Source: Melioribacteraceae bacterium
GTDB lineage: Bacteria > Bacteroidota > Ignavibacteria > Ignavibacteriales > Melioribacteraceae
DNA: 64,000 nucleotides
Assembly (NCBI GenBank): GCA_011525875.1
Contig: WYBN01000009.1
Location: forward strand, 248,001-312,000
Direction of reading: 5' to 3'
Made by a program: the position numbers and the translations under genes. Of this stretch, positions 34,841 through 43,703 are shown piece after piece. Each line of letters opens with the position of its first letter. Position 1 is the stretch's first letter. The notes under the pieces are model-generated. The model searched no databases and was not told the origin of the DNA. It saw only the letters and a list, made by a program, of their open reading frames with translations.

Positions 34841-36015
34841 CTCCCGTACGGATTTTTAATGTATTTTTTGGCTAGTTCGCGCGAGTTGTTGTAATCTTTG
34901 TATTCCAATACTTCCTTATATTTTTTTACAGCTAAATTCCGCAATTCAAGTTGATCTAGCGCATTACCTAAATACAACGCAGAATTGATTAAAAAACCGC
35001 TTTCATTTTTTTGATCTATTTTCTTAGATAAACTCTCGCAAACTTCAAAATAATATCTTGCAGAATCCGGTTGATTATTTCTTCTATGATTCAAGCCAAC
35101 GTAATAATATGCTTCTCTAACCGCATGGTCGTTAAAGCCTGGAAGATTCTGTTTTGATTTTTTCAGAATGTCAGTAAATATTTTTGCCGCTTCAAAATAA
35201 TTGTTTCTTTTTATCCAGGTTCTGCCTAATAAACTCTTGAAACGCGGATTGTCCGGAAATAATTCAACCAGCTCTTTAGAATATTCTATGGATTTGTTGT
35301 AATCGTTCTCAAAACTGTAGTACAAGGTTGCAAGAAAATATTTCGATTCATACTTGGCATACTTCCCGCTGCGGGCTACATAAGACAACTGTGCGATCCC
35401 TTTTTCTCGATCACCTTTCGGGAAAAAAGCCATGAATGGTTTTACGAATGTATACTGCTGAGGAATGACTGCTGCATAATAATTGTAAATGCCGAAACCA
35501 AGCTGGACATCAATGTTTTTAGTATCGCTGCTATAAGCTTGTTTTACCAAAGGCAGCGCATCCTTTCCATCTAAGGCGGCTTTGAACCAGCTTTCACGCA
35601 AGGTATATAATCTTCCGCGGAAACCAAGCGCACCTCCTTTGAAAAAGAGAGCGTCAGTATCATCCGGTTTTTTATCGAGTATGTCATCGCAGAAATCAAT
35701 TACAAACTCAAGCTTTGAAGTAAATTTATCATCATGCGTTTCAATATCCGAATCAAGCAATATCTGCCACCAGACAATCATAGCATCAAAAAAATAGCCT
35801 GCTGGATGTTTAGGATGATCTTTTATGACTTTGCTGAATGTTGATTGTGCCTCATTAAACTTAATATTATAAATCTGCTTTATACCTTCGGTAATTAATG
35901 AATCAAATTTCTTATCTCCTCCTTTAATCGGGGAGGAAGAAAACAATGATAAAGTGAATACCGCTATTACTAATATATAATTTAAGTTGAGTCTACAAGG
36001 ATTTTGCATCGTCAT
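34837..36015 (-). CDS. Exported TPR-repeat protein
   Basis: This 392-residue protein has an N-terminal hydrophobic signal or anchor (YILVIAVFTLSLFSSSP) and TPR repeats along its length (IKFNEAQSTFSKVIKDHPKH, YKSLLGRTW-type segments such as LLGRTWIKRNNYFEAAKIF, and AREAYYYVGLNHR-like). A conserved-looking block YNYYAAVIPQQYTFVKPFMAFFPKGD is characteristic of a Bacteroidota/Chlorobi TPR family whose function I do not know. It faces PorQ convergently and is divergent from aspS. Confidence 0.8.
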   Translation of the reverse strand: MTMQNPCRLNLNYILVIAVFTLSLFSSSPIKGGDKKFDSLITEGIKQIYNIKFNEAQSTFSKVIKDHPKHPAGYFFDAMIVWWQILLDSDIETHDDKFTSKLEFVIDFCDDILDKKPDDTDALFFKGGALGFRGRLYTLRESWFKAALDGKDALPLVKQAYSSDTKNIDVQLGFGIYNYYAAVIPQQYTFVKPFMAFFPKGDREKGIAQLSYVARSGKYAKYESKYFLATLYYSFENDYNKSIEYSKELVELFPDNPRFKSLLGRTWIKRNNYFEAAKIFTDILKKSKQNLPGFNDHAVREAYYYVGLNHRRNNQPDSARYYFEVCESLSKKIDQKNESGFLINSALYLGNALDQLELRNLAVKKYKEVLEYKDYNNSRELAKKYIKNPYGS

Positions 36016-36253
36016 TTTTCTAAATTTTCTGATTACTAAAATTAAAAATATAAATTTAATAGAAAACTTGAAGTGATACCGAAAAATGACTCCATATGTT
36101 CCTCAATGCGCATTTTCTGAATTGTTATGCATCAGCTTAAAAATAACTGACATTTTATTTGAGGTCTATTGTTCATTTGGATTTTATTCATTGTACGCTT
36201 ATTCTTTATTTATTATTTTTCGGCTCAATTTTTAACAAATATCAATTATTAGT

Positions 36254-38020
36254 ATGCATTTTAAGAAAAGAACTCATACTTGCGGCGAATTATGCGAGTC
36301 AAATATAGGCCAACAAGTTGTATTAAATGGTTGGGTTGATACAAGACGCGACCTTGGAGGCGTAATTTTCATTGATCTAAGGGATAGATACGGAATTACT
36401 CAGATAGTTTTTGAACCCTCCTACAATACTAAGGCGCATCAAAACGGAGGTGAATTGAGGAGTGAATTTGTCATCTCTATTGAAGGCAGAGTTCGAAAAC
36501 GCCCCGAAGGTACTGAAAATCCAAATATCCCAACAGGGCAGGTGGATATTATGGTAGATCGGGTTGTTATTCTAAATAAATCTCTTACTCCTCCGTTTCA
36601 GATAAAGGATAATGTTGACGTCAACGAAGATATAAGACTAAAATATAGATACTTAGATTTACGCAGGAAGGAAATGCAAGATAATTTACTCCTTCGACAC
36701 AGAATGTATCAGATCGCAAGAAAATACTTCGACGAAAACAACTTTGTTGAAATTGAAACGCCGGTGCTAATGAAAAGTACACCTGAGGGCGCACGAGATT
36801 TTCTTGTGCCAAGCAGACAGCACAAAGGAAGGTTCTATGCTCTGCCTCAGTCCCCTCAGCAATATAAGCAGCTTCTGATGGTTGCCGGATTTGATAGGTA
36901 TTTTCAGATTGTAAAATGTTTTAGGGACGAAGATTTACGAGCCGACCGCCAACCGGAATTTACGCAAATAGATGTTGAGATGTCATTTGCTGATGTTGAT
37001 GATGTTCTTGAAGTTATGGAAGGTTTAATGATTAAGCTGTTTTGGGAATTGAAAAATGTTGTAATCAATTCCCCCATTCCCAGATTAAAATTTGACGAAG
37101 CGATGGAAAAATATGGCAGCGATAAACCAGATTTACGGTTCGGACTTGAAATGGTTACATTAAATCAAGTATTCAATGAAACTGAGTTTAAAGTCTTCAA
37201 GGATTCATTGGTGAATGACGGAATTATTACCGGGCTGCTTGTAAAAGGTTGCGGTGATTATACACGAAACCAGCTCGATACTCTTACCGATTTTTGTAAA
37301 AAACTTGGCGCAGGCGGACTTATCTGGATGCGGGTTAAGCACGATATCCTTGAGGCTCCAGTTGCGAAATTCCTTTCTGAAGATGAAAAGAAGAATTTGA
37401 TCAAAACACTCAAAGCAGAGAATGGTGATCTCATTTTTATTTTAACTGGGAAAAGAAATAAGACGCTATCAATAATGGGCAGCCTTCGTCTTGAGATGGG
37501 TAAAAGGTTAGAACTAATTAAAGCAGATTCCGGGGACAAATTGTTATGGGTGACTGATTTCCCTTTACTTGAATGGGATGAAGACGAAAAAAGATTTTTT
37601 GCTATGCATCACCCATTTACATCTCCCAAAACCGAAGACATTGAATTACTTTCATCTGATCCGGGGAAAGTAAAAGCAAGAGCATATGACCTGGTTCTTA
37701 ATGGGAATGAAATAGCAGGTGGCAGCATCAGAATTCATGATGCTGCGCTGCAGTCAAAAATGTTTAAGTCCCTCGGTATATCAGATGAAGAAGCAAATTT
37801 AAAATTCGGATTTTTGATGAATGCTTTTAAATACGGCGCTCCCCCTCACGGAGGAATTGCTTTTGGTTTCGATAGGCTTGCTATGCTTTTTTCAGAATCA
37901 AATTCCATCCGTGAAGTTATTGCATTTCCTAAAACTGCAAGTGGTATGTCTCTTATGGATGAAGCTCCTTCCATTGTTGACGAAGTACAGCTAAAAGAAT
38001 TACACATTAAAATTCGATAA
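36254..38020 (+). CDS. aspS: Aspartate--tRNA ligase
   Basis: This 588-residue protein matches bacterial AspRS end to end. It has the anticodon-binding OB fold (GWVDTRRDLGGVIFIDLRDR), class II motif 1 to 2 (FVEIETPVLMKSTPEGARDF, FRDEDLRADRQPEFTQIDVE), the bacterial GAD insertion domain in the middle, and motif 3 (GIAFGFDRLAML). It attaches Asp to tRNA-Asp. Gln versus Asn in the discriminating loop was not assessed, so a non-discriminating AspRS/AsnRS role cannot be excluded. A hairpin follows the gene. Confidence 0.98.
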   Translation: MHFKKRTHTCGELCESNIGQQVVLNGWVDTRRDLGGVIFIDLRDRYGITQIVFEPSYNTKAHQNGGELRSEFVISIEGRVRKRPEGTENPNIPTGQVDIMVDRVVILNKSLTPPFQIKDNVDVNEDIRLKYRYLDLRRKEMQDNLLLRHRMYQIARKYFDENNFVEIETPVLMKSTPEGARDFLVPSRQHKGRFYALPQSPQQYKQLLMVAGFDRYFQIVKCFRDEDLRADRQPEFTQIDVEMSFADVDDVLEVMEGLMIKLFWELKNVVINSPIPRLKFDEAMEKYGSDKPDLRFGLEMVTLNQVFNETEFKVFKDSLVNDGIITGLLVKGCGDYTRNQLDTLTDFCKKLGAGGLIWMRVKHDILEAPVAKFLSEDEKKNLIKTLKAENGDLIFILTGKRNKTLSIMGSLRLEMGKRLELIKADSGDKLLWVTDFPLLEWDEDEKRFFAMHHPFTSPKTEDIELLSSDPGKVKARAYDLVLNGNEIAGGSIRIHDAALQSKMFKSLGISDEEANLKFGFLMNAFKYGAPPHGGIAFGFDRLAMLFSESNSIREVIAFPKTASGMSLMDEAPSIVDEVQLKELHIKIR

Positions 38021-38026
38021 TTTTGA

Positions 38027-38049
38027 CTCTTCAATGATTAATTGAAGAG
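38027..38049 (+). terminator. Hairpin after aspS
   Basis: CTCTTCAAT (38027-38035) pairs with ATTGAAGAG (38041-38049) over a five-base loop, seven bases after the aspS stop. The following AAATTT is a poor T-tract, so factor-dependent termination or 3'-end stabilisation is as likely as intrinsic termination. Confidence 0.5.
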
Positions 38050-38076
38050 AAATTTAAGGATATACATATCAGACGT

Positions 38077-38155
38077 GCGGTAATAATTACATGATTATTA
38101 TCACAATAGTAAATATTACATGATTTTTTTGTTTTCCCCTGGTGTTTTTTACCGC
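38077..38155. repeat. Repeat-rich presumed control region upstream of the pilin-like genes
   Basis: Two direct copies of ATTACATGATT lie at 38086-38096 and 38115-38125. The first is embedded in the dyad TAATAAT-N6-ATTATTA (38081-38100). A longer-range inverted pair GCGGTAA (38077-38083) / TTACCGC (38149-38155) encloses both. The region is non-coding and ends about 100 bases before the first pilin-like gene, so regulator binding is a reasonable inference; no promoter could be fixed. Confidence 0.4.
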
Positions 38156-38252
38156 AATTACTATTATATTAGAACCAAAGCTTATTTTTCTATTCTTTTT
38201 ACGGTGGCTCAATAATTGACAAAAACAGATTGATATTAACTAGAATCAAATT

Positions 38253-38642
38253 ATGGGCACTCAACAGTTATTACTTATTGTTGTGGGAATAATAATCGTC
38301 GCTATAGCAATTTCGATGGGAGTAATTTTGTTCAGAGCGAATGCTATAGAGCAGAAGCGCAATAATGTAATAAGTGAATGTGTAAATCTTGCGGCTATGG
38401 CTCAACAACACTATTTGAAGCCCGTAACATACGGCGGAGGCGGTTATAGTTTTGGAACATGGAGTATTCCATCAGAATTGGTAACAACGGCAAATGGACA
38501 CTACAGAATTACAAATATTTCGGAAACAGAAGTTATAATTCTTGGAACTGGAAATGAAGTTGTTACAGCAGGCGATTCCATCAAGGTTGAGATAACAATT
38601 CCGGCACCGCCGGGAACATATTTAATAACAACAATGAATTAA
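38253..38642 (+). CDS. Pilin-like protein with non-canonical N-terminus (first copy)
   Basis: This 129-residue protein is a single N-terminal hydrophobic helix beginning directly after the start (MGTQQLLLIVVGIIIVAIAI), followed by a small soluble domain. It is clearly paralogous to the next gene: both share the helix, a lone Cys about 42 residues in, MAQQxYxKP, a GGGG loop with FxxW, and TANGxY. The layout is that of a type IV pilin or pseudopilin. However, there is no basic leader, no Gly-Phe-Thr-Leu-Ile-Glu cleavage site and no Glu5. Position next to pilCBTMNOQ supports a filament or pseudopilus role (inference). Confidence 0.7.
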   Translation: MGTQQLLLIVVGIIIVAIAISMGVILFRANAIEQKRNNVISECVNLAAMAQQHYLKPVTYGGGGYSFGTWSIPSELVTTANGHYRITNISETEVIILGTGNEVVTAGDSIKVEITIPAPPGTYLITTMN

Positions 38643-38702
38643 ATGGTTTTTCTCTTTCTTCAACTAATTAAATAATCTATAACTAAATTATAGGAGTTCA
38701 TT

Positions 38703-39095
38703 ATGGGTCAACAGCAATTATTACTTATCGTACTCGGCGTTATTATCGTCGGCATAGCTGTTGTTGTAGGTATTAACGTTTTTACGGCTCAATCCGAAGA
38801 GTCAGCAAAAGATGCAATTGTATCCGATTGCACTACTTTGGGAGCTATGGCTCAGCAGTATTATAGAAAACCAACTGCTATGGGCGGCGGCGGCAACACT
38901 TTTACGGGATGGACAATTCCGACTAACCTCGCATCAACAGCTAATGGAACTTACGCTGCAACAGTTGCAGCTCAAACTGTATCTATTGTTGGAACACCTC
39001 CGGCAGCGAATAGTTATTCGTGGGTTGTAACTACAGCTGTGACGCCGACTGCTATCACTTCTTCTGTGGGCGATGCTGAAGAAGAAGAAGAATAA
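38703..39095 (+). CDS. Pilin-like protein with non-canonical N-terminus (second copy)
   Basis: This 130-residue paralogue of the preceding gene has TAGGAG 6 bases before its ATG, a stronger ribosome site than its neighbour. The N-terminus reads MGQQQLLLIVLGVIIVGIAV, the soluble part keeps the GGGG loop with FTGWTIP, and the C-terminus ends in an acidic run (DAEEEEE) not seen in the first copy. An intrinsic terminator closely follows, so this and the first copy can be expressed well above the downstream machine genes, as expected for a major filament subunit. The same non-canonical features apply: no Glu5 and no basic leader. Confidence 0.72.
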   Translation: MGQQQLLLIVLGVIIVGIAVVVGINVFTAQSEESAKDAIVSDCTTLGAMAQQYYRKPTAMGGGGNTFTGWTIPTNLASTANGTYAATVAAQTVSIVGTPPAANSYSWVVTTAVTPTAITSSVGDAEEEEE

Positions 39096-39182
39096 AGAAT
39101 ATTTGTTCTCGTGATGTTACGCAATAACGTTTAACATTTGCGGGCGACTAAATTTTTTCTTTATTTTGAATATACTTATATT

Positions 39183-39226
39183 AAGGCTGATAAAGATAAG
39201 ACTTTGTCAGCCTTTTTAATTTTTTG
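39183..39226 (+). terminator. Strong intrinsic terminator between pilin-like genes and pilC
   Basis: AAGGCTGA (39183-39190) pairs with TCAGCCTT (39207-39214), extended by AAAG/CTTT inside, followed by TTTAATTTTTT. It ends 15 bases before the pilC ATG, so machine genes depend on read-through or on a promoter not visible here. Confidence 0.85.
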
Positions 39227-39241
39227 AAGGTATTTGCAAAT

Positions 39242-40585
39242 ATGTTGGAACTGAGATTCAATGCAATTAAACCTAACGGGCAATTAATTACTGGTACGCT
39301 AAGTGCGGATACTTTTGCAGAGGGTAAGAAGAAAGTACAAGCTCTTATTGCGAAGAATCAGTTCAAACTAAAATCCATAGAAAAAAAATCCACTTATATT
39401 TACAAAATCCGCAAAGGTTCCGAAGCCCCCCTAAAAGGTGAACAAAAAGCATTTTCGAAGGAAGAAGTTACTAATGCCTTAACTAAAATGGGCTATCAAG
39501 TAGTTTCGGTAAATAAATATTTATTCGAATGGAATCCGAAACCCCCTCCTCAAGAAGTTCTTTCATTCGTTAAAATTAGCGCCGAATTATTAGAACAGAA
39601 ACTTCCGTACAGCGAAATTATGACCCTTCTGGTTAATGATATTGAAAACAAAACTTTGAGGGAAACTCTTAAGCAGATAAACAATGATTTGAAAAAAGGC
39701 GGCGACAGCGAGGTTGTATTTATGCGCTATCAAAGCGTATTCGGAAAATTTACTTCATATATGCTGGGGCTCGCCGCAAAAAGCGGTAATATGACAGAAA
39801 TTTACAAAGCTACCGCAAAATTTCTCGAACGTAGAATGCAATTCAAAAAAGACTTGCGAAGCGCGCTGATAACGCCTTTCATTACTTTATTTGTTTTGTT
39901 TCTTGCAATATTATTTTATGTAGGCTATATTTTCCCCGAGACAGCAAAACTATTCATAAAATTTAACATACCTCTTCCGCCGATGACGGCGTTCACAATT
40001 CAAATCAGCGATTTTCTGATGAACAACACTCTATTGGTAACCGCATTCATATTTATACCGCCAATAGTGTTCGTTAGATTAATAAAAACGAAAAAAGGCA
40101 AGTTCATTTTTGATAAATACTTATTAAAAGTACCAATAATAGGCTCGCTTATTCATAAAACATTAATTGAAGTTTTCTGCAGAGTATTTTACACGCTTTA
40201 TACTGGCAGCGCCGAAAGTATTGATCCTATAAGAATTGCAGCCGAAGCTGCTGATAATTCTTATTTCGAAGCGCAAATAAAAAACGTTGCAATTCCTCAA
40301 ATGATAAAAAGAGGAGCGGGAATCACAGATTCATTTGAAGCATCGGGAGTGTTTACCGATACAGCTATTTCTCGTTTTCATTCCGGTGAAGAGACTGGAA
40401 CAATCAAAAATACAGCGCTTCAGTTAGCGAATTATTACGAAAGCGAAACGGTATTCCGGTTAAAAAATATCATTGAACTTATCCAGGTAGTTATAGCAAT
40501 GGTAATAATGATAGTTATGATTTTATTAACTTTGGTTTCTGCAGAGACAGCAACCATTAGTCCAAAATCACCTTTTGTTCAATAA
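39242..40585 (+). CDS. pilC: Type IV pilus/T2SS inner-membrane platform protein PilC/GspF
   Basis: This 447-residue protein starts at ATG 39242, with GAAGG 11 bases upstream; an in-frame TTG at 39224 lies in the terminator. The first 45 residues (LRFNAIKPNGQLITGTLSAD) match the PilC N-terminal motif Y-x-A-x-x-x-G-x-x-x-x-G. Then come two T2SSF domains: FVKISAELLEQKLPYSEIM with three hydrophobic segments (SALITPFITLFVLFLAILFY; LLVTAFIFIPPIVFVRLI), and VFCRVFYTLYTGSAESIDPI ending in IIELIQVVIAMVIMIVMILL. It is the platform on which PilB and PilT act. Confidence 0.92.
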   Translation: MLELRFNAIKPNGQLITGTLSADTFAEGKKKVQALIAKNQFKLKSIEKKSTYIYKIRKGSEAPLKGEQKAFSKEEVTNALTKMGYQVVSVNKYLFEWNPKPPPQEVLSFVKISAELLEQKLPYSEIMTLLVNDIENKTLRETLKQINNDLKKGGDSEVVFMRYQSVFGKFTSYMLGLAAKSGNMTEIYKATAKFLERRMQFKKDLRSALITPFITLFVLFLAILFYVGYIFPETAKLFIKFNIPLPPMTAFTIQISDFLMNNTLLVTAFIFIPPIVFVRLIKTKKGKFIFDKYLLKVPIIGSLIHKTLIEVFCRVFYTLYTGSAESIDPIRIAAEAADNSYFEAQIKNVAIPQMIKRGAGITDSFEASGVFTDTAISRFHSGEETGTIKNTALQLANYYESETVFRLKNIIELIQVVIAMVIMIVMILLTLVSAETATISPKSPFVQ

Positions 40586-40601
40586 TGATTAAGAGGATTT
40601 T

Positions 40602-42389
40602 ATGTTAGATGCTCAATTAGAAATGACCGATAAAGTAGGTTATCTTCTGCTAAAGAAAGGAATTATTGATGCAAAAATTTTGGAAGACGCTCTTCAAATT
40701 AAAAACGAAGATCAAACGAAACTGAAAAGAAATCTTGCACAGATTCTGGTTCAAGAGTTTAATTTTGATCATGATACAATTTTCCGGGAAGTTGCAGTTC
40801 TTTATGCATTTAAGGAATTGAATGTTCATCCGCAGGATCTATCGGATGAGCGGATTGAAGAAATCAAAAAACTGTTAAACTCTAAAGGCGAAGAAGTTAA
40901 AAGCATGCTGTTAGAGCACAAAATACTTCCTTTCCAGCACGATAGATTAAGAGAAAAATTACTTTTAGCTGCTGTTGACCCTACAGACAGAGCAATCGCT
41001 AAAATTGCCTATACTCTTAACGCAAAAAAATACGAAGTTAATTTTCTCCGGAAAAAAGATTATGATAAGCTGATTCAAATCATATCGCCCCCCGAAAATG
41101 TTTTCCTTAAGATGATAGAAGATTCTACCGAAGAACTTCAGGTCGGTCAAGAAGAGGTTACTGTTGATGAAGAAGAGCTTGATGCTGAAATTAATAAAAG
41201 CGCATTGATTAATATTGTTGAAGCTTCATTGGTCGAAGGAGTGCGTAAAGGGGCAAGCGATATTCATATTATCCCCAAAAGTGCAACAAGAACTGAAATA
41301 CACATGCGAATTGACGGCAAGCTCCAATTATGGCATGCACAAGAAAACACTTTACCCGAAGCCGTAATGGCAGTCATCAAAGACCGCTCTAAAGGTCTTG
41401 ACCGTTTTGAAAGAGAGAGAGCCCAAGATGGATTTATTCAGCGGGAAATTGACAAGCATATAATTAGATTCAGAGTTTCGGTGCTTCCAATGGTCGGTAC
41501 GGAGTTACGAAATAAATTTGAATCGATTGTAATTAGAATACTTGACGATAGAAAAGTGATTAAGGACCTAAGCAAACTCGGGTTAGTCGGATATGCAAAT
41601 AAGGCTTTTCAGAAAGCAATCAATCAACCGCAAGGAATGATAATTCTTACTGGTCCGACAGGAAGCGGAAAAAGCACTACACTCATTGCAGCGTTGTACC
41701 AGGTAATTAATCCCACTAAAAATATTCTCACTGTTGAAGATCCTGTTGAATATGTAATAGAGGGGGCTCGGCAGCTTAAGATTGGTCATAAAATGAATTT
41801 TGAGCAGGCAATCCGCGCTATATTAAGACACGACCCCGATATAGTTCTGGTTGGTGAAATGCGCGATAAAGAAACAGCAGAAACAGCAATTAAACTGGCA
41901 AATACCGGGCACTTAACCTTTTCTACACTCCATACAAACGACGCTTCGAGCGCAGTTTCCCGTTTATATAAGATGGGAATCGAACCCTTTTTGATTGCTT
42001 ATGCAATTAACATCATCGTAGCACAGCGGCTTATAAGAAAACTATGCGATAAATGTAAAAAGAAAGTTACCAGCTTTGACCCCGAACTAATAGCGAGAAC
42101 CGGTGTTGAAATTGCTGAGTGGAGTAAATTTGAGATTTATGAAGCGGTTGGCTGTGATCACTGTAACAGAACCGGCTACAAAGGAAGAATGGCCATTCAC
42201 GAAGCTCTTTATTTCACTAATGAAATCAGAGAATTGGTTGTAAGATCGGGCGATGAGGTAGACGAAGAAAAAATTCGAAGACAGGCTAAAGCCGATGGCA
42301 CATACAATCTCCGAGAATCCGGCTTCGAAAAAGTCAAGCAAGGACTTACATCTATTCAAGAGGTCCTTGCCGGAACATCCGATGAATAA
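40602..42389 (+). CDS. pilB: Type IV pilus assembly ATPase PilB/GspE
   Basis: This 595-residue ATPase has an MshEN/GspE N-terminal domain (KVGYLLLKKGIIDAKILEDA), a linker, and the motor domain with Walker A GPTGSGKSTT, Asp box (LTVEDPVEY), Walker B (IVLVGEMRDKETAETAI) and His box (STLHTNDASSAVSRL). A tetra-Cys zinc site (CDKCKK ... CDHCNRTGYKGR), typical of extension ATPases and missing from PilT, confirms the PilB/GspE class. AGAGGA lies before ATG 40602. It follows pilC by 16 bases. Confidence 0.95.
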   Translation: MLDAQLEMTDKVGYLLLKKGIIDAKILEDALQIKNEDQTKLKRNLAQILVQEFNFDHDTIFREVAVLYAFKELNVHPQDLSDERIEEIKKLLNSKGEEVKSMLLEHKILPFQHDRLREKLLLAAVDPTDRAIAKIAYTLNAKKYEVNFLRKKDYDKLIQIISPPENVFLKMIEDSTEELQVGQEEVTVDEEELDAEINKSALINIVEASLVEGVRKGASDIHIIPKSATRTEIHMRIDGKLQLWHAQENTLPEAVMAVIKDRSKGLDRFERERAQDGFIQREIDKHIIRFRVSVLPMVGTELRNKFESIVIRILDDRKVIKDLSKLGLVGYANKAFQKAINQPQGMIILTGPTGSGKSTTLIAALYQVINPTKNILTVEDPVEYVIEGARQLKIGHKMNFEQAIRAILRHDPDIVLVGEMRDKETAETAIKLANTGHLTFSTLHTNDASSAVSRLYKMGIEPFLIAYAINIIVAQRLIRKLCDKCKKKVTSFDPELIARTGVEIAEWSKFEIYEAVGCDHCNRTGYKGRMAIHEALYFTNEIRELVVRSGDEVDEEKIRRQAKADGTYNLRESGFEKVKQGLTSIQEVLAGTSDE

Positions 42390-42471
42390 TTTTATTTAAT
42401 ATCATTTAGGGAATATTTTTTATAAATTCTGATATAATCTTTAATTATTTTTAATAAAACAAGATTTCTGA

Positions 42472-43698
42472 ATGATAAACCAAACCAAAGAAATTCTGAG
42501 CAACATTGCTAAGAAGATTCCGCCGACAGTTATCGGTCCGGAACGTGTGAATTTTATTCTCGAAAAATTAAAAGAAATCACCACCGAGGAAAGACTTGTT
42601 CTATATAATTATGTAAATAATATTCTCTCAAAAATGGTGGAAAAAAATGCCTCGGACGTTGAAATAGGCGGGCACGGATGCCATGGTTATGTTTGGTTTA
42701 GAATATACGGCGATAAGGCTCGCGTACAAGAACTGCCGGTTTTATCTACGGACGAATCAACTGCATTGATTGGCAGTTTATTGACAGTTAATCAAACAAG
42801 GCATTTATCGGTATCGAGGAATCTTGATTTTAGTTATAGTTTTAAGCACATGCAGTTGAATAAAACGATTCGGTTCAGAGCCGATTCGTACTTTGACTTG
42901 GATTCTCTTGCCCTGAATATGCGTTCAATATCGGCGACCGCTCGCCCGATAGAATCCCTTGGTTTTCACCCGAACTCAATTAAGATGATGAGTCATAAAT
43001 ATATCAAATTTGGTCTCTCTCTCGTTACCGGTATTACCGGTTCGGGTAAATCTACAACGCTTGATGCATTAATTGATTATCACAACAAATTCGATCCATG
43101 CCACATCGTGATCATTGCTTCTCCTATAGAATATGTGCATCTATCAAATAAATCGATAGTAAGGCATAGAGAAGTTGGGCGCGACGTTCTCTCATTCAAA
43201 GACGGTGTAATACAAGCTTTGCGACAGGACCCTGATATTATTGTTATCGGTGAAATGAGAGACCCCGATACAATTATGGCGGCATTAGAGGTAACTGATA
43301 CAGGCCACAAGGTATTTTCTACTCTCCATACTTCCTCCGCCGTAGAATCAATTGACAGAATAATTGCAGAGGTAAATCCGGTTGAACAAGAACGCGTAAG
43401 GAACAGATTGGCAGATGTATTAATTACCGTTGCTTCCCAGAAACTTGTACCTACTGTCGACGGCAAAAGAGCTTTAGCTAAGGAAGTTTTAATAGTAACA
43501 CCCAGTGTCAGAGCAGCTATAAAGAATAATAACACAAGCGAAATATATATGATGATTGTTCAAGGCGGTCCTCAGGGAATGATTACTATGGAACAAGATT
43601 TGCTTCTACTTCTGCAAAAAAGAATGATAACACAGGAAACTGCGATGGCATATGCGAATAATAAAACAAGAATGATGCAGCTGCTAAAGGGCACATAA
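42472..43698 (+). CDS. pilT: PilT-like retraction ATPase
   Basis: This 408-residue ATPase has Walker A GITGSGKSTT, Walker B IIVIGEMRDPDTIMAALEV and His box FSTLHTSSAVESIDRII. It lacks the PilB zinc Cys cluster and the MshEN domain, which makes it PilT/PilU-like. An extra 40-residue N-terminal segment precedes the PAS-like domain (NASDVEIGGHGCHGYVWFRI). The C-terminal retraction motif of PilT (AIRNLIREGKxxQ) is replaced by AAIKNNNTSEIYMMIVQGGPQGMITME, with a similar pattern. Presence of a PilT argues for a retractable pilus rather than a one-way T2SS. Confidence 0.92.
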   Translation: MINQTKEILSNIAKKIPPTVIGPERVNFILEKLKEITTEERLVLYNYVNNILSKMVEKNASDVEIGGHGCHGYVWFRIYGDKARVQELPVLSTDESTALIGSLLTVNQTRHLSVSRNLDFSYSFKHMQLNKTIRFRADSYFDLDSLALNMRSISATARPIESLGFHPNSIKMMSHKYIKFGLSLVTGITGSGKSTTLDALIDYHNKFDPCHIVIIASPIEYVHLSNKSIVRHREVGRDVLSFKDGVIQALRQDPDIIVIGEMRDPDTIMAALEVTDTGHKVFSTLHTSSAVESIDRIIAEVNPVEQERVRNRLADVLITVASQKLVPTVDGKRALAKEVLIVTPSVRAAIKNNNTSEIYMMIVQGGPQGMITMEQDLLLLLQKRMITQETAMAYANNKTRMMQLLKGT

Positions 43699-43703
43699 TT
43701 AAA

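Noticed and set aside
38139..38157. Possible sigma-54 promoter before the pilin-like genes (GG ... GC)
   Set aside because: The spacing is GG-N11-GC rather than N10, and there is no TT before the GC.
38216..38246. TTGACA-N19-TAGAAT as a sigma-70 promoter for the first pilin-like gene
   Set aside because: The start of transcription would fall on the ATG, the spacing is too long, and this consensus is not expected in this lineage.
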